A stretch of 64,000 nt of DNA, taken from assembly GCA_027625915.1 (NCBI GenBank), contig JANTQA010000047.1, positions 18,662,001 through 18,726,000 of the forward strand. The letters are read 5' to 3'. Positions 47,370 to 59,100 of this stretch are shown piece by piece. Made by a program: the position numbers and the translations under genes. The notes below the pieces were generated by a model. The model was not told the origin of the DNA, made no database searches, and was given only the letters and a program-made list of their open reading frames with translations. How positions within the stretch are numbered: the stretch's first letter is position 1; every line of letters starts with the position of its first letter. Origin of the DNA: Anaeramoeba flamelloides. Lineage: Eukaryota > Metamonada > Anaeramoebidae.

Positions 47370-47600
47370 AAAAACTTTTGGTATATTGTTATTTAACTAT
47401 TTATGGTTTTGTGATCAAATGGGTATGAATAGTTAAATTATATGTGGTGGGATGATCACAATTTGTGAGTCGAGTGACTAACCGAAAACAAAAGAGAAAC
47501 ACTTCAATAGTCACAAATATTTTTACTATCTATTTGGATTGTGACCTAATGGGTTAGATAGTAAATATTTATGGGTGGGTTGGTCACATGGGAAGGTATT
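47370..47600. repeat. Two direct copies of a small hairpin module
   Basis: About 47378-47455 and 47507-47595 each have an inverted pair around GTGATCAAATGGGT or GTGACCTAATGGGT: ATTTAACTATT with AATAGTTAAAT in the first, and TTTACTATCTA with TAGATAGTAAA in the second. Each ends with a G-rich GTGGGATGATCAC or GTGGGTTGGTCAC. The stems differ between copies but pairing is kept in both. Confidence 0.55.
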
Positions 47601-47825
47601 TTGATTGAATTTTTGAGTTAAAATTATTAAAATTTTTATCATTTTTAGATCAAAATACCTTCCCACTGCGAAGCCCCATGCCAAAATTTTCATTTTTTTT
47701 TGGAATATTAAATAAAAAAAACGGCCGAAATAAAACGAAATTAACAGTATAATAGATAACTTCAATTATTAAAAATATGTTTATTTAAAATTTGATTTTT
47801 AATTGTCCAATTATTATGAAAGATA

Positions 47826-48372
47826 GTTTAATTAAAATAAAGTGTGCAGAAAAGTTTTTTCCTTTTTTTAAAATCAAAAGCGTGTGTTTTTTTATTATAG
47901 AAGACCTATACACCAACCGATCAAAGAAAACAACAATAAACTCTAATTAAATATGGTACTAGTATCTTAAAGTTCTAATATTCAAATAGAAATTCTAAAA
48001 ATGAAGGATCTAATTTGAAAATTTATCTCAAAAAATAGAGACGATTTTTAATAGAAAATTTTCATCTTTCAAAAACAAGAAATTTCTCTTCAAAAATCTA
48101 ATAAACATTTGAGGAACATTTAGAATTAAATTTTCATCAAATACAAAAATTGAAAAAAATTGAGAAAATTATAAAAAAATTTTCAACTAATTGCATTAAT
48201 AATTTAAATTTTACTAAAAATATCAAGGAGTTTACTTTTAAAATTGATTTGAACTTGGGTATACTATTCTGTAGTAAATTGGATGTTGCATTGGAATGAA
48301 GAAGAAAAAAAGCAGAGATTATATTTCTAAACACCGATAAATGTCGTTGATAACACATTTTTTTGATCACTA
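47826..48372 (-). mobile_element. TIR element, family A, copy 3, inverted
   Basis: The left edge has AAAATAAAGTGTGCAGAAAA. The right edge, read on the minus strand, is TATAGTGATCAAAAAAATGTG. The interior in reverse matches the other two copies (AGACCTATACACCAACCGATC; AAACTCTAATTAAATATGG). It ends about 150 bp upstream of the Rab start codon. Confidence 0.65.
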
Positions 48373-48522
48373 TAAGTTAATAAACGTGTTTTGTTTCTCA
48401 AGTTTAATAATTCTTTGTGAAAATAAGTGCTCTATTACCTTTGGGCCAAAAAAAAATCCTACGTACTTTTCTCATAATCTCAAATTCCCTTTTATTTTTT
48501 GTGACTTTTCTTCCAATATTTC

Positions 48523-49494
48523 ATGTCTCTTTTTTCGGCAGACTCAAGTGATGAAGAACTACCCAAACAAAATGTGATTAAAATTGTAATGCTAGGGCAA
48601 ACAGGTTGTGGTAAAACAAGTATTGTTATGAGATTTATTGAAAATACCTTTTCCGAAACAACAAGCACAACAATTGGTGCTGCATTTTTCCTAAAAACAG
48701 TAATGATCAATAATGAGCCAATTAATATTAGGTAACTTATGGTGAATTTTTTTTATCGTTTTTTTGTGAGTTGTTCGCTTTTTAGTCCTTTAGACACATT
48801 TTTCTTTTCTGAAATTTTGAAAATAAACCAAAATTATGAAAAAAAAAAAAAAAAAAAAAACAAAATGTAAAAAATATGAAATAAACAAAGGCTATGGGAC
48901 ACTTCTGGGCAAGAAAGATTTAAGTCACTCGTCCCTTTGTATTACAGGCACGCAGCAGCAGCTGTTTTAGTTTTTGATCCTTCCGACACTCTTTCATTTA
49001 CAAAGCTAAAATATTGGCAAAACGAGCTTGAAAACAATTGCGAAAAGCTACCAGCGATAGTGATTGTTGCAAACAAAGCAGATTTAAATTTGAATGAACA
49101 ACAAAAAGAACTTATTTTAAAGGCACAAAATTATGCCAAGCAGTCTCAGATACAATTCTTTCAGACTTCTGCAAAAACTGGAAAATGTTTGGGCTTTTTT
49201 CTCTTCTATTTTGATTTAACTTGTTCTTTTTCAAGCCACCTCCTAACCTGAAAAAAATCTTTTTGTTTTTGTTGTAATCTTTTATTTCTTTGATCTCTTT
49301 TCTTATCTTTGTTTTCTTTACTTATGTTTTGTCTTTCCCTAGCTATTCAAGATTTATTTCATTACTTATTAGAACAAGTACTTAAACACCAACAAACCCA
49401 AATAAATAAACAAAAACTTGAATGGGATCAACCAATTATTTCTAATATAAACAATAACAAAGACAAGAATAACGAAAACTCAACGTGTTGTTAA
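48523..49494 (+). CDS. Rab GTPase, Rab5-like, three exons
   Basis: Exons are 48523-48731, 48891-49186 and 49343-49494, giving 218 residues. Introns of 159 and 156 bp begin GTAACT and GTTTGG and end CAAAG and CCCTAG; phases agree. G1 is GQTGCGKTS, switch I TTIGAAFFLKTV (the IGAAF form is typical of Rab5/21/22), G3 WDTSGQERFKSL, G4 NKAD and G5 TSAKTGK. The C-terminus ends STCC, a dicysteine geranylgeranylation site. Rab5-type proteins act at early endosomes. Two points are unusual: the P-loop has TGCG rather than SAVG or SGVG, and switch II reads DTSGQE where most Rabs have DTAGQE. The catalytic Gln is kept. Confidence 0.92.
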
Positions 49495-49904
49495 TGTCAA
49501 TCACAGTTTTTGTTGATTTGTTTTATTAAATAAATTTAACTACATTTTTTAGATATCCTTTTATTCAATTCTTTTCAAATATGAAATTATGAAAAGATAA
49601 AGAAATACTATTCAAATTCTCGACTTTTTGGGGATAATTGCTTTTTATTTTTTTTCAAAAATCGAACCACACACAAGCCCAAACATGATATCTTTTTTTT
49701 AAAGTTTTTTTTGATAAAAATCTATTTTACAAGAAACTACTTGTCTCATAGCACACATGGTGCCTGGAAAAAAAAACTCAAATTAAGAACTGGTCTTTTG
49801 AAGGGGTCTCGTTAGATCCAATTAAAGAATAACTTGGCCTTAGTATAATATAGATGGAGAAAAAAATAATATAAATGAAATTTAAATAATGTTCAGACAG
49901 AGTT

Positions 49905-50215
49905 AATACCCCTTTAAATCTAAAGAAACCCCCAAAACCAGAGACATGGCACTTTTGGTTGATTTAATAATTTGATAATCGATCATGAATGCACTTGGGG
50001 ATCGTTATTTAATTGTTGTAATTTCTTTTTATTTTTTGATCTTATGATTTTGCTTCAAAACCTTTGGTCATTTTTAGACTTGACTTTTTCGATTTTATTT
50101 CCAAGTTACTCATACTTTCGTGTTTAAGTGGCACAGTATTAGCAATTAACCACGTGATCTATTCTTCGTAACTCCTCTTCCCAATATAAAGAAGATTCAT
50201 CTAGGGGAATTTAAA
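49905..50215 (+). repeat. Dispersed repeat N, copy 1
   Basis: Matches the minus strand of about 57760-58060: blocks TTTGATAATCGATCATGAAT, TTTAATTGTTG, CTTTTTCGATTTTATTTC, CAAGTTACTCATACTTTC and CCCAATATAAAGAA are shared in order. G+C is higher than around it. No long frame in either copy. It could be a transposon remnant or a conserved non-coding transcript. Confidence 0.5.
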
Positions 50216-50481
50216 AAAATCAAAATAAATGTTTTTAATTGGACAAATTTAAATAAAAATAGCTTGAGTTGTAAAAACAATAGATAGAGCAACAATTATT
50301 CCTATAATTTTAACACATTTATCATACAACATCTTTATTTAGCTCATTTGATTATTTTGAAAATCATTTTTTTTTTATTTTTTTTTAGAATTATTTATTT
50401 TTATTTTGTTGATGAGTACGAATTATTAGCTATACAATTAGCTAGTCACTTTAATTTCCATTTATCATATACTTTCTTGAA

Positions 50482-51697
50482 GGGGGTTGGTACATTTTAC
50501 CAATTTTGAGTATCGCAGTTATTCGAAACTTAAATTATTAAAATCATATCTTTAACCAGAAACATTAATATTTTAATAAATATAAGAGTGGGATATATCA
50601 AAAGTATAATATATTTTTTTTCCAATTGAAAAAATTAAATCAAAAAAATGAAAAAAATGATCAAGAAAAAATAAATAAAAATCATTTATTTATTAATCTA
50701 ATTGTATAACATTTGATACACTTATATCTTCTTTACTCAATTTTTATTTTTAATTATGAATTGAATAACATTTCTTTGAACAATTTTTGATTAATGAATT
50801 ACTTTTTATTTCAAAAGAATTATCCAAAACAAAATTTAAAATCCACATTATGATTTTATACAAATTCATTTAATTCTGGTTTAAGAAAATATGTTATTTT
50901 TTACAGAACTTCTGAAAATTAGATTTATTGGATGAATTGGCTTGATTTTAAAATTAATTAATTTTTGAATTAGTTAAATAATCCAAAATCAAAATCATGA
51001 TATTAATTTTTTTTTCACCATTTTTTCTTTCACTACAACCTAAACATTTGTTAGTTATTTTAGGATTTAAACAATTCACTACTTTTCCTTTAATTTTTGA
51101 AATAATATTCTTTATTTTTGATAATTGTGATAACAATATTTAAAAAAAAGAATTTTAAAAATAAATTTGTAAAAAAGGGTTTTTATAAATAATAATAAAT
51201 AGTAATGTGGTGAGAAATCAAAGATAATAAATTGTTTATACTCATCACAATTTTATAATACAAAGAAAACCAATCTCGGAAAAATATTTTTTGATTGAAT
51301 TTTTTTTTTTTCATTTTTGATTTCAACAAGTTTATCTGAAAACATGATCTAACTTTTTTTGTATTCAAAAAGAAAAGAAATTTTTCCACAGTATACACCT
51401 TTTGAGGTCTATTTTTTTTTGTTTACTCTTTGACTAATTTCATTCAAAGGTATAAACGGATTTCCACTGATTTAAAATGTAATTTAATATAACCAAAAAT
51501 CTTTAATAAAAAATAATTTTGAAAAAATTGAAAATTTAAAGATTCAACTCTGATTTACTTTGTTTCATCTCACAAATAAAAAAATTTATTAATGCTATTT
51601 TGATTTCAAAGTTACAATATCTCTTGATACTTTGTAATTTTTTTGAGTAACTTTTACCTAATTGAATTTCAAAAATGGTAAAAATGAACCTATTTCC
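50482..51697. mobile_element. TIR element, family E, copy 2
   Basis: Starts GGGGGTTGGTACATTTTACC and ends with the inverted GGTAAAAATGAACCTATTTCC. Colinear with 27972-29163 throughout, with many substitutions and small gaps. TTAA flanks have decayed here. Confidence 0.65.
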
Positions 51698-51821
51698 TTT
51701 ACATTATATTTTTTTTTCACTAATGAATATTCCCCAGTCATCAACATACAATTGGGGTTTACTATACAACTTGTTGCTAATATGAATACACTTTAATCTA
51801 AAAATAATTATTATCGATTTT

Positions 51822-52209
51822 TAAACATCACAAATGTAAATAAGGAATGCTGTAAAAAATAGAGTTTTTACAATTTTAGAGATAAATAAAGAGTTCCATA
51901 CATTTAGCCAAATTTTTGTAATAGTAAACCAAACGCCCATTTTTATTTTTGAGCTCAAATGGATTTTCCATATAAAACATTTGGTGAAGCACCAATATTT
52001 TGTTTGAAAAATGATTTTTTTTTTCAAAAATTGAAAGATTGGTATTTCACCAAACGATTTTTAGATTCAAATTAGAATTAGTCAATTAAAATAATCAGAT
52101 ATTATATTTATATTACCAACATTTGACTAAATGTACGGAATTCTTGATTTATCTTTAAAATTGTAAAAACTCTATTTTTTACAACATTCTTATTTACACT
52201 TGTGATGTT
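51822..52209. mobile_element. TIR element with about 100-bp arms
   Basis: The left arm AACATCACAAATGTAAATAA, then GTAAAAAATAGAGTTTTTAC, is repeated inverted at the right end with about one change in ten. TTA lies next to both ends. The centre contains ACCAATATTTTG and a second small inverted pair (TTTGGTGAAGCACC with GGTATTTCACCAAA). Confidence 0.7.
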
Positions 52210-52734
52210 ACTGATCAGTATATTTATTATGATTATTCTTCCTCAAGCATAGTCAACTTCTGAGAATGTTATGAAAATTTAGAATACAACATACATTAGA
52301 TTCTATTTTACATAATTCTTTTAAATGTTGGTTATTAGATTGTAATATAATTCCTGAAAGAAATTTTGTCTATTTTATTCTTCTAATTAGAGAATTTCTG
52401 TGATTTATTTCAAAAATCATTAAAACATAAGATTCTATTTCAACACTTGATAATCTTATAAGCTAAATTTCAAAAATAGGGTCATCATTAGTATTTTCTA
52501 AATTATTGGTATGTGTGTTGTGTTAACCAAATATTCTGAACCCAATATCTTTTAAAAGTCATAATTGAATATTTAATATCAAGAAAAAATCTTCTTTTAA
52601 TGAAAATTTCCCAAAGTTGAATTCATTTTTTTGCAATTTTTCTTTCAAAATGATTCCATATTGTTATTTTTATGTTGAATGAACAAGAACATTTTTGAAA
52701 ACCGTTAATATTCAAGAGATGAGATTAATTAGCA

Positions 52735-53154
52735 TTGGAGAAAGGTATTGTAAAATTCAAAGAAAGTAAAGCACCCAAGAAGTGTTTGCTTCAAAAACAA
52801 GTATCAACCAAATTTGCTTTAATGAGTTACAATGGTTCCTTGAAAAGTGAAGAAATAGCAAGATCAAATAAGATCTTCTTTTCTCTTTCATTTGGAGACA
52901 ATTTGATGAATGTGATCGTATTCATTTTATCTTTGTTATACATTCAAAAAATTGGTTTTGTTTTCACTTTGTTTTCACTTTCTTTTCTTTTTCTTTCTTT
53001 TGTTGAGATTCTTTTTATCTTGAAAAAGGTATCAAGGAAAGTTTGGGTTGATACCAAATGGGTAAATAGTAAAAATCTGATAACTCTGATGGAAAGTTGT
53101 TTCAAAAGGTTCTTGGAAGCAATGGTGAATCTTAAATGGGTAATTTTAAGATGA
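52735..53154 (+). CDS. Possible membrane-protein exon, hypothetical
   Basis: A 139-codon open stretch; the first in-frame ATG is at 52822 (MSYNGSLKSEEIARSNK). Hydrophobic segments NVIVFILSLLYIQ and GFVFTLFSLSFLFLSFVEIL suggest one or two membrane spans, followed by a basic segment with KKVSRKVWVDTKW. An acceptor-like ATTAATTAG precedes the open stretch, so it may be a 3' exon. Family not recognised. Confidence 0.35.
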   Translation: MEKGIVKFKESKAPKKCLLQKQVSTKFALMSYNGSLKSEEIARSNKIFFSLSFGDNLMNVIVFILSLLYIQKIGFVFTLFSLSFLFLSFVEILFILKKVSRKVWVDTKWVNSKNLITLMESCFKRFLEAMVNLKWVILR

Positions 53155-53929
53155 AAAATCATTTCAAAAATAGGGTCAGATTTATTTTTTTCTTTATGGG
53201 TTTCTTTTCTCTATTCTTTTATTAGAAATAATAATTAAAACAGAAAAGGGTGTTTTTAGACAGTTATTTTTTAGTTTTAAGTTCTGATTTTTCTGGGTTG
53301 AGTTTTGGTATTCACTAAATGAGAAACTACAATTTTTTTTCAATCAAAAATTTACCCCTATTTTTGAAATTAAGCTTATATTTGATTTTAATACAAATAT
53401 AAACCCTTTTTCAAACAAAAGTGCATACCTCTCAAATCAACAATACTATTGAATTTGGTTGTTAATAAGATAATTTCTTATTGGTGATTTTCATTTTCAA
53501 TTATTCATTTTTTCAATTTTTGTTTTTTTATTTATGGATATTGAACAAATGAAAAAAAAAAACAAGATAAAAAGAAACCAATATGAAAATAATCTATCTG
53601 TGTATAAACTGAAATAGTTTAAGTTTGATTTCGAATGAGTTAGATATAGGAATTAAGAAAGGTAATTATTGGATTGATGTATGGAACAAAAACAAAAGAA
53701 AATTAAGGGAGTAGCTACATCATAAGACATGATAAAAATTTGAGAGAGATGAGATAAGAACATTTTATTTTAGTGGCGTGTGATCGTAGATTCTCTAAAA
53801 AATTTTTTAAAAAAATTATTTGATATTTTTTGTTTTAGTAATGTTCAAAAATAAAAAAAAAGAGATTATATTGATAAAATAGTTTAGTTTTTTTTTTTTT
53901 ATTATTTTTTTATTAAAATAAACTTAATT

Positions 53930-54510
53930 CGATTAATTTGGACACAGTTTAAACAGTTGGAAAAATAGCAAAAACATGATTTACATCAATTTGGAAATTA
54001 ATTTTAATTCAACAAACTATATCATTTTTTTTGTGTTTTTTGTTTTTGTTTTCATTTTCTTTTTTTCAGTTACTTAATCGGTTTAGTTAGATCTGAAAAT
54101 TTTTTATAGATGGTTGATAGATGGTTACAGTTGAGTTTCTTCAAGTGATAAATCCACATACAACCGGTGCATGATATCTTATCATTTGATCGATCAACCA
54201 TTGTTGGTGTAATTTTAACAAATCTACCAATATATTTTTTGTTCAAACTCTTTCATTTCAATTCGTTTCATTTTTTTTGGACACACTTGTTTTGATTTTT
54301 TGTTTTATATTCTTTTCTTATATTTGGATTAAAATGATTACTTAAAAAACAATTAATACTATGTTACTTAAATCTAGTTTTTATATTAGGTTTGGGAGAA
54401 TATAGTAAATTGAGTTTTTGTTTCACTATTTTTGATTTTAGATGTGTCCAAATTTTTGGAATGGAGGTTTAGTTTTTTTTTCTGGGAGAAGATAATTTCA
54501 GATTCTTTGA
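53930..54510 (+). repeat. Dispersed repeat M, copy with TIR-like ends
   Basis: Opens AATTTGGACACAGTTTAAAC and closes with GATGTGTCCAAATTTTTGG, an inverted pair. Homologous to 59230-59790 and, inverted, to 15700-15970. No coding frame. Probably a non-autonomous DNA transposon. Confidence 0.55.
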
Positions 54511-54658
54511 ATAAAACTTGTATCTATTTTGTGGTTTAAACTTTGATAACATATAATCATATTCACTTCTCCAATTCCACTAAACCCAACGATTTAAAAT
54601 CCTAACAAGTAATAATTTGACTTAATTATTCTAATTTTGGAATTCTTCTAGCTATTTA

Positions 54659-54857
54659 CAGTCAGTTTCACTTTTAAGGCACAAACTTTCAACGAAATTT
54701 AAGGCACAAAAAAATCTCAAATTAAGGCACAAAATTTGTAATTTTTTTTTTTTTACAATTTATTTTACTAGAATTTGAATTTTGTGCTTTAATTTGAGAT
54801 TTTTTTTGTGCCTTAAATTTCGTTGAAAGTTTGTGCCTTAAAAGTGAAACTGACTGT
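54659..54857. mobile_element. Palindromic TIR element, family C, copy 4
   Basis: A 199-bp palindrome, TA on both sides, nearly identical to copy 1 at 14750-14946 (GTCAGTTTCACTTTTAAGGC, then three AAGGCACAAA cores). The arms pair almost perfectly, so this is the youngest-looking copy. Confidence 0.85.
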
Positions 54858-55023
54858 AAGTCCCAGTTATGTTTCCTTTTATATTCTCTCAATTGTAATA
54901 TTGTTGTTCTTTTTAAACAAAATCCATTAATCCTAAATGCCACTAATAAAAAATATTTCTAATTGCTTTATGTTGTCATGATTAAAAAAATCTCAAAAAT
55001 GATGAAAAAATAAAAAATGAAAA

Positions 55024-55136
55024 AATTAAATGCCACAATAGAATGTTGAGAGAAGAATAAAAGATAAGTCATTTAACATTCAAAACACTATTTTAAGTAA
55101 TTTAACTCAACATTCTATTGTGGCAATTTCTTTGAG
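55024..55136. repeat. Short inverted repeat
   Basis: AAATTAAATGCCACAATAGA with ATGTTGAG is matched by its near-perfect complement about 60 bp later (CTCAACATTC, TATTGTGGCAATTT). Could be a very small MITE. Confidence 0.5.
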
Positions 55137-56163
55137 ACTTTGAAAAAAAAATTTCAAAAATCTAATGAATGAAGTACTTTAAATAATAAAAACCAATGAG
55201 GTACAACCAGAGTAAAAAAATGTTATTTTCTGATCCTCTTCAGAATTGCACAAAAGTGAAAAATTTTTCTTTACCGTGGCTACTCCCTTAAGAAAAAAAT
55301 ACAATCCCAACAAAATACCAGATGAATTGTAGCTTTATCTTGAAAATGAGACCTAAAAGAAGAAAATTTTGACGTTGTAAAGAGTTATCTATTAAAAAAA
55401 ATTTATTGAAATTTTTCCCAATTAAACTTGTTCAACAGTTTTTTTTTGATTTTATAATTTTTATTCCCTACAATTTAAAAAACAGGATTTCTCATTTCAA
55501 ATAAAAGGGCAGATCAATTTTGAAAATATTTAATTTTTTTTTTTATTGTTTTTGTTTTAATGAGTTTTAGATATTCGGTTGAGTTTTTTTTTAAGTTTTA
55601 CAGAGTTTCTTAGTTTTTAGAATGATACCACAATTAATTTGATTAAATGATGAATAATTCTTGAAAATTTATGTGCACTTTTATTTGAAAAAGAGTTTAT
55701 TTTTGAGAATTTTGCTATCACTATTTTCCATTATTATTAAAAGCAATACATATCACATAGTGCATTCATTGTAATTGATCACATAATATATATATATGTA
55801 TATATATGAATTCTCAATAAAAACAACAACAATAAAATAAAATAAAATATGATTGATTTTAAGTATTCTTTAATACTATTTTATTCATAATAATTTTCAA
55901 TTTCGTAAGAAGAATAGAATTGAAGAGAAAAAAAAAATAAAATAAAAATGAATAATATAAATATAAATAAAAAAAAAAAAAAGAATAAAATATATAAATA
56001 TATAAATCTGAAATTGAAAAGAAAGAAAATAATATAAAATTGAAAAAAATCAAAAATACTAAAAATAATAAGAAAAACAGGAATGAGAATAAAAAAAAAA
56101 AGAAAAAAAAAATGATAGAGAATATAATAAAATGGAAAAGTAAAAAATATTTCAAATTGTGGA

Positions 56164-59100
56164 TTAATTAACATCTGATTTAATTTTTTTCAAGTTTAGT
56201 CCTTCCAAAATTTGATGATTTAATGGATTTAGAGCACTTTGAATAAATAATTTGGGATTATTTTTGAAATTTTCATCAAATTTAACAAAATGAAAATTTT
56301 TTCTATATTTTTGATCTAATTGTGATGCCATAATTCTTTTCATATCAGTAAAGTTATCATCTCCAACACCAACAAAAACAACTGACATGAGTTCTTTTGA
56401 AGAGCTAAGAAGTGCATTTACTGTAAGCACTAAATCACATGGATCGCCATCTGTGATTATTATTAATACAGTATAATAAGTATTCCCCAATGTTTCAGTC
56501 ATTACTTTCATTCCTTTGATGATATTTGCAAAATTTGCTGGTCCATGTAAACCAACATGCTTTAAAGCATTTTGATAAGCGTTCAACACACCACCAATGC
56601 CCTCACATTCTGGATTTTCTGGTTTGCCATTTAATGGGAAACATTGACAATTAATGTTTTTACCTGTAGTATTAATTTTACCTCCAAACCCAAGTGCCGG
56701 AATCGTGTTTTTATTCTTTTGATATGGTAAAAGTGCACTACCAAGTGTGTGGATAACTGTTTCATATTGATTCAATTTTGGTGGATCGCGGTAATGAAGT
56801 GAATTTGGAAATTTTGGTAGGCTATTCTCATTAATATTATAAAAAGAAAAGAAAAATATTAAAATAAGAAAAGAAAAATATTAAAATAATTAGTTTTTTC
56901 CAGATGAGATAAGCTTTCATATTTCCGATGTTTTTTTAATCACAACCATCAATCAAAATTATTTTTTTCTGATTTATTGTGAATTTTTTTTTAAGGACAA
57001 AGAGAAAAAATACAAAATAACGTTGTACTCTTTCTATAATGATTTGTTTGTAATTACTTTATTCATTTAGAGGAGTTATATATACTATGTAGTGCATTAT
57101 AAACAGATGAATGGAATATATATATATATATATATAAAAGATCTGATATGTTATTTATATTTTTTCTAAAAATAAAACACATAATTAAAAGAATCAATGT
57201 AAAGATATAGAGATTAACAATCAAATTATCTTTTATAAATTTAAATAATGATAGGATTTATTGTAGAATCATTGTATGAAGAGAAAATAATAATAGAGTA
57301 AAAAATTTTAAAATAAATATTCAAACCCATTTGAAGCGGTAAAATCAACAGCAAAGGCAAGTTGGATTTCCAATTTTGTTGTTAAGTAACTAAACAAAGA
57401 ATATTCTTGACTTTTTGAAAAAGAAACTAAATCTATAATTCCAAGCTGCTTTGCTTTTTTTTTCTTTTGTGTGCCTGGGACTACTAGAGGGAATTTGTAA
57501 TCATTAGTTGATTGTATCATTTCCTCAAGGGTTATTTCTCCCACTCCAGCCAATTTTTCCTTCTCGGAAGATTTCTATTAAATTTAAAAAAAAAAATAAT
57601 TTATTGGAATAAAAAAATAAATTAATTCAATCAAAATGTTTTTGAAGAATTTATGTTAAAATTATCATTAAAAAATTTTGATCGTTTCATTATAAGAATG
57701 TTGATTTAACAAACTCCATTTTTTTTTTTTTTTTTGATCCATTTTTTCCCTCGCTGAATTTTCTTTATATTGGGAAGAAGAGTTACAAAGGAAAAAGATC
57801 AAGTGGTTACTAGCTAATACTGATAACACAGAAACACAGAATTATGAAAGTATGGGTAACTTGAAAATAAAATCGAAAAAGCAAAAGCAAAAAATACCTA
57901 AGGACTAAAAAAAAACTCTGATCAAAAAGAAAAAAGAAACAACAACAATTAAACAATTTCCATCCCCAATTAACATTTATGACCAATTATCAAATTAAAC
58001 TAAATTACCAAAAAGTAACGTGATTGTGATTTTGGGGGTTAATTAAATAAAGCATTTTTTTGTTATTTTTTTTTTTGATTTTTTACCTATTGCTTCTTAT
58101 AAACCCTTTTTAAATCTTTTGAAATTTCTTTCTTTTTCTTTTTTCTTTTTTTCTTTTCAATTTTTTGTTTTTACTTTTCAAACCATAAGAAAAATTTTGT
58201 GCATGTCTTTCCCTTGAGAAATAATCATGAAATTTATGATTTGAAAGCTTAAATTTCCATTTAGAAATTTAAGTAAAAAAGGAGTATCTAGAGTGTAATT
58301 TACACTTCTTTAATCATAATAATCTCCATTTTTTTATTGAAAATAATCATAAATATTCTGGAATCAAACTTTTATATTTTTCTGAAAAAAAAAAATAAAA
58401 GAAAATTTCCAGATTGTGATCAAATTATCCTAGAACAAAAAATTTTTTTCCAATTATTTTTCGATGCAAATTTAAAATTTTAAAAATAAACATTTAATCC
58501 TCGAGGACTAAAGCTATTTCCAAAAAAGTTAGTAAAAATTTATTGTAAAATATTTTTATTAAACTCAATTCTAGTCTAAAACTATTTAAACAATCCAAAA
58601 TCATTAACCATCATTTATTGATTCTTGATAATAATTCAATTTTGTTTGTTATTGCATTACATAAATAAAAGATATGAAAAGTTTCTGATCTCGAATTTTA
58701 GGTGATATTTTTTAAAGGTGAAAATGGGCTATTAATTTTTTCTTTTGTGTCGTAAAAATTGTTTTCCTAAAGAGTTTAATCTTAATAAAAATTTCAAGAG
58801 AGAATGAAAAGCTGATAACCGTATTTTATTGTTGATAAAATCCTTTTTTATCTTTATCATATTGTAAATTTTTTATATTATTTTTTCATACATCATTTTG
58901 ACCAAAAAAAGTACTATTTTTTTCTTTCATTTTTTGGAAAGATTTTAATGAGCATATTTTAAAATATACAGAAATAGGTAATGATCCAATCAGTATTAAT
59001 ATTTATCTTAATTTTAATTTACTAATAGAATTGAACCACTAACAAAGAGGATTTTTTATGAAATACAAATATAAAAAAAAAATTGATCCTCTTTTTTGTG

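Noticed and set aside
55859-56174. Phe/Ile/Tyr-rich minus-strand frames after the copine stop
   Set aside because: Low-complexity poly-T-derived frames downstream of the gene, with no domain.
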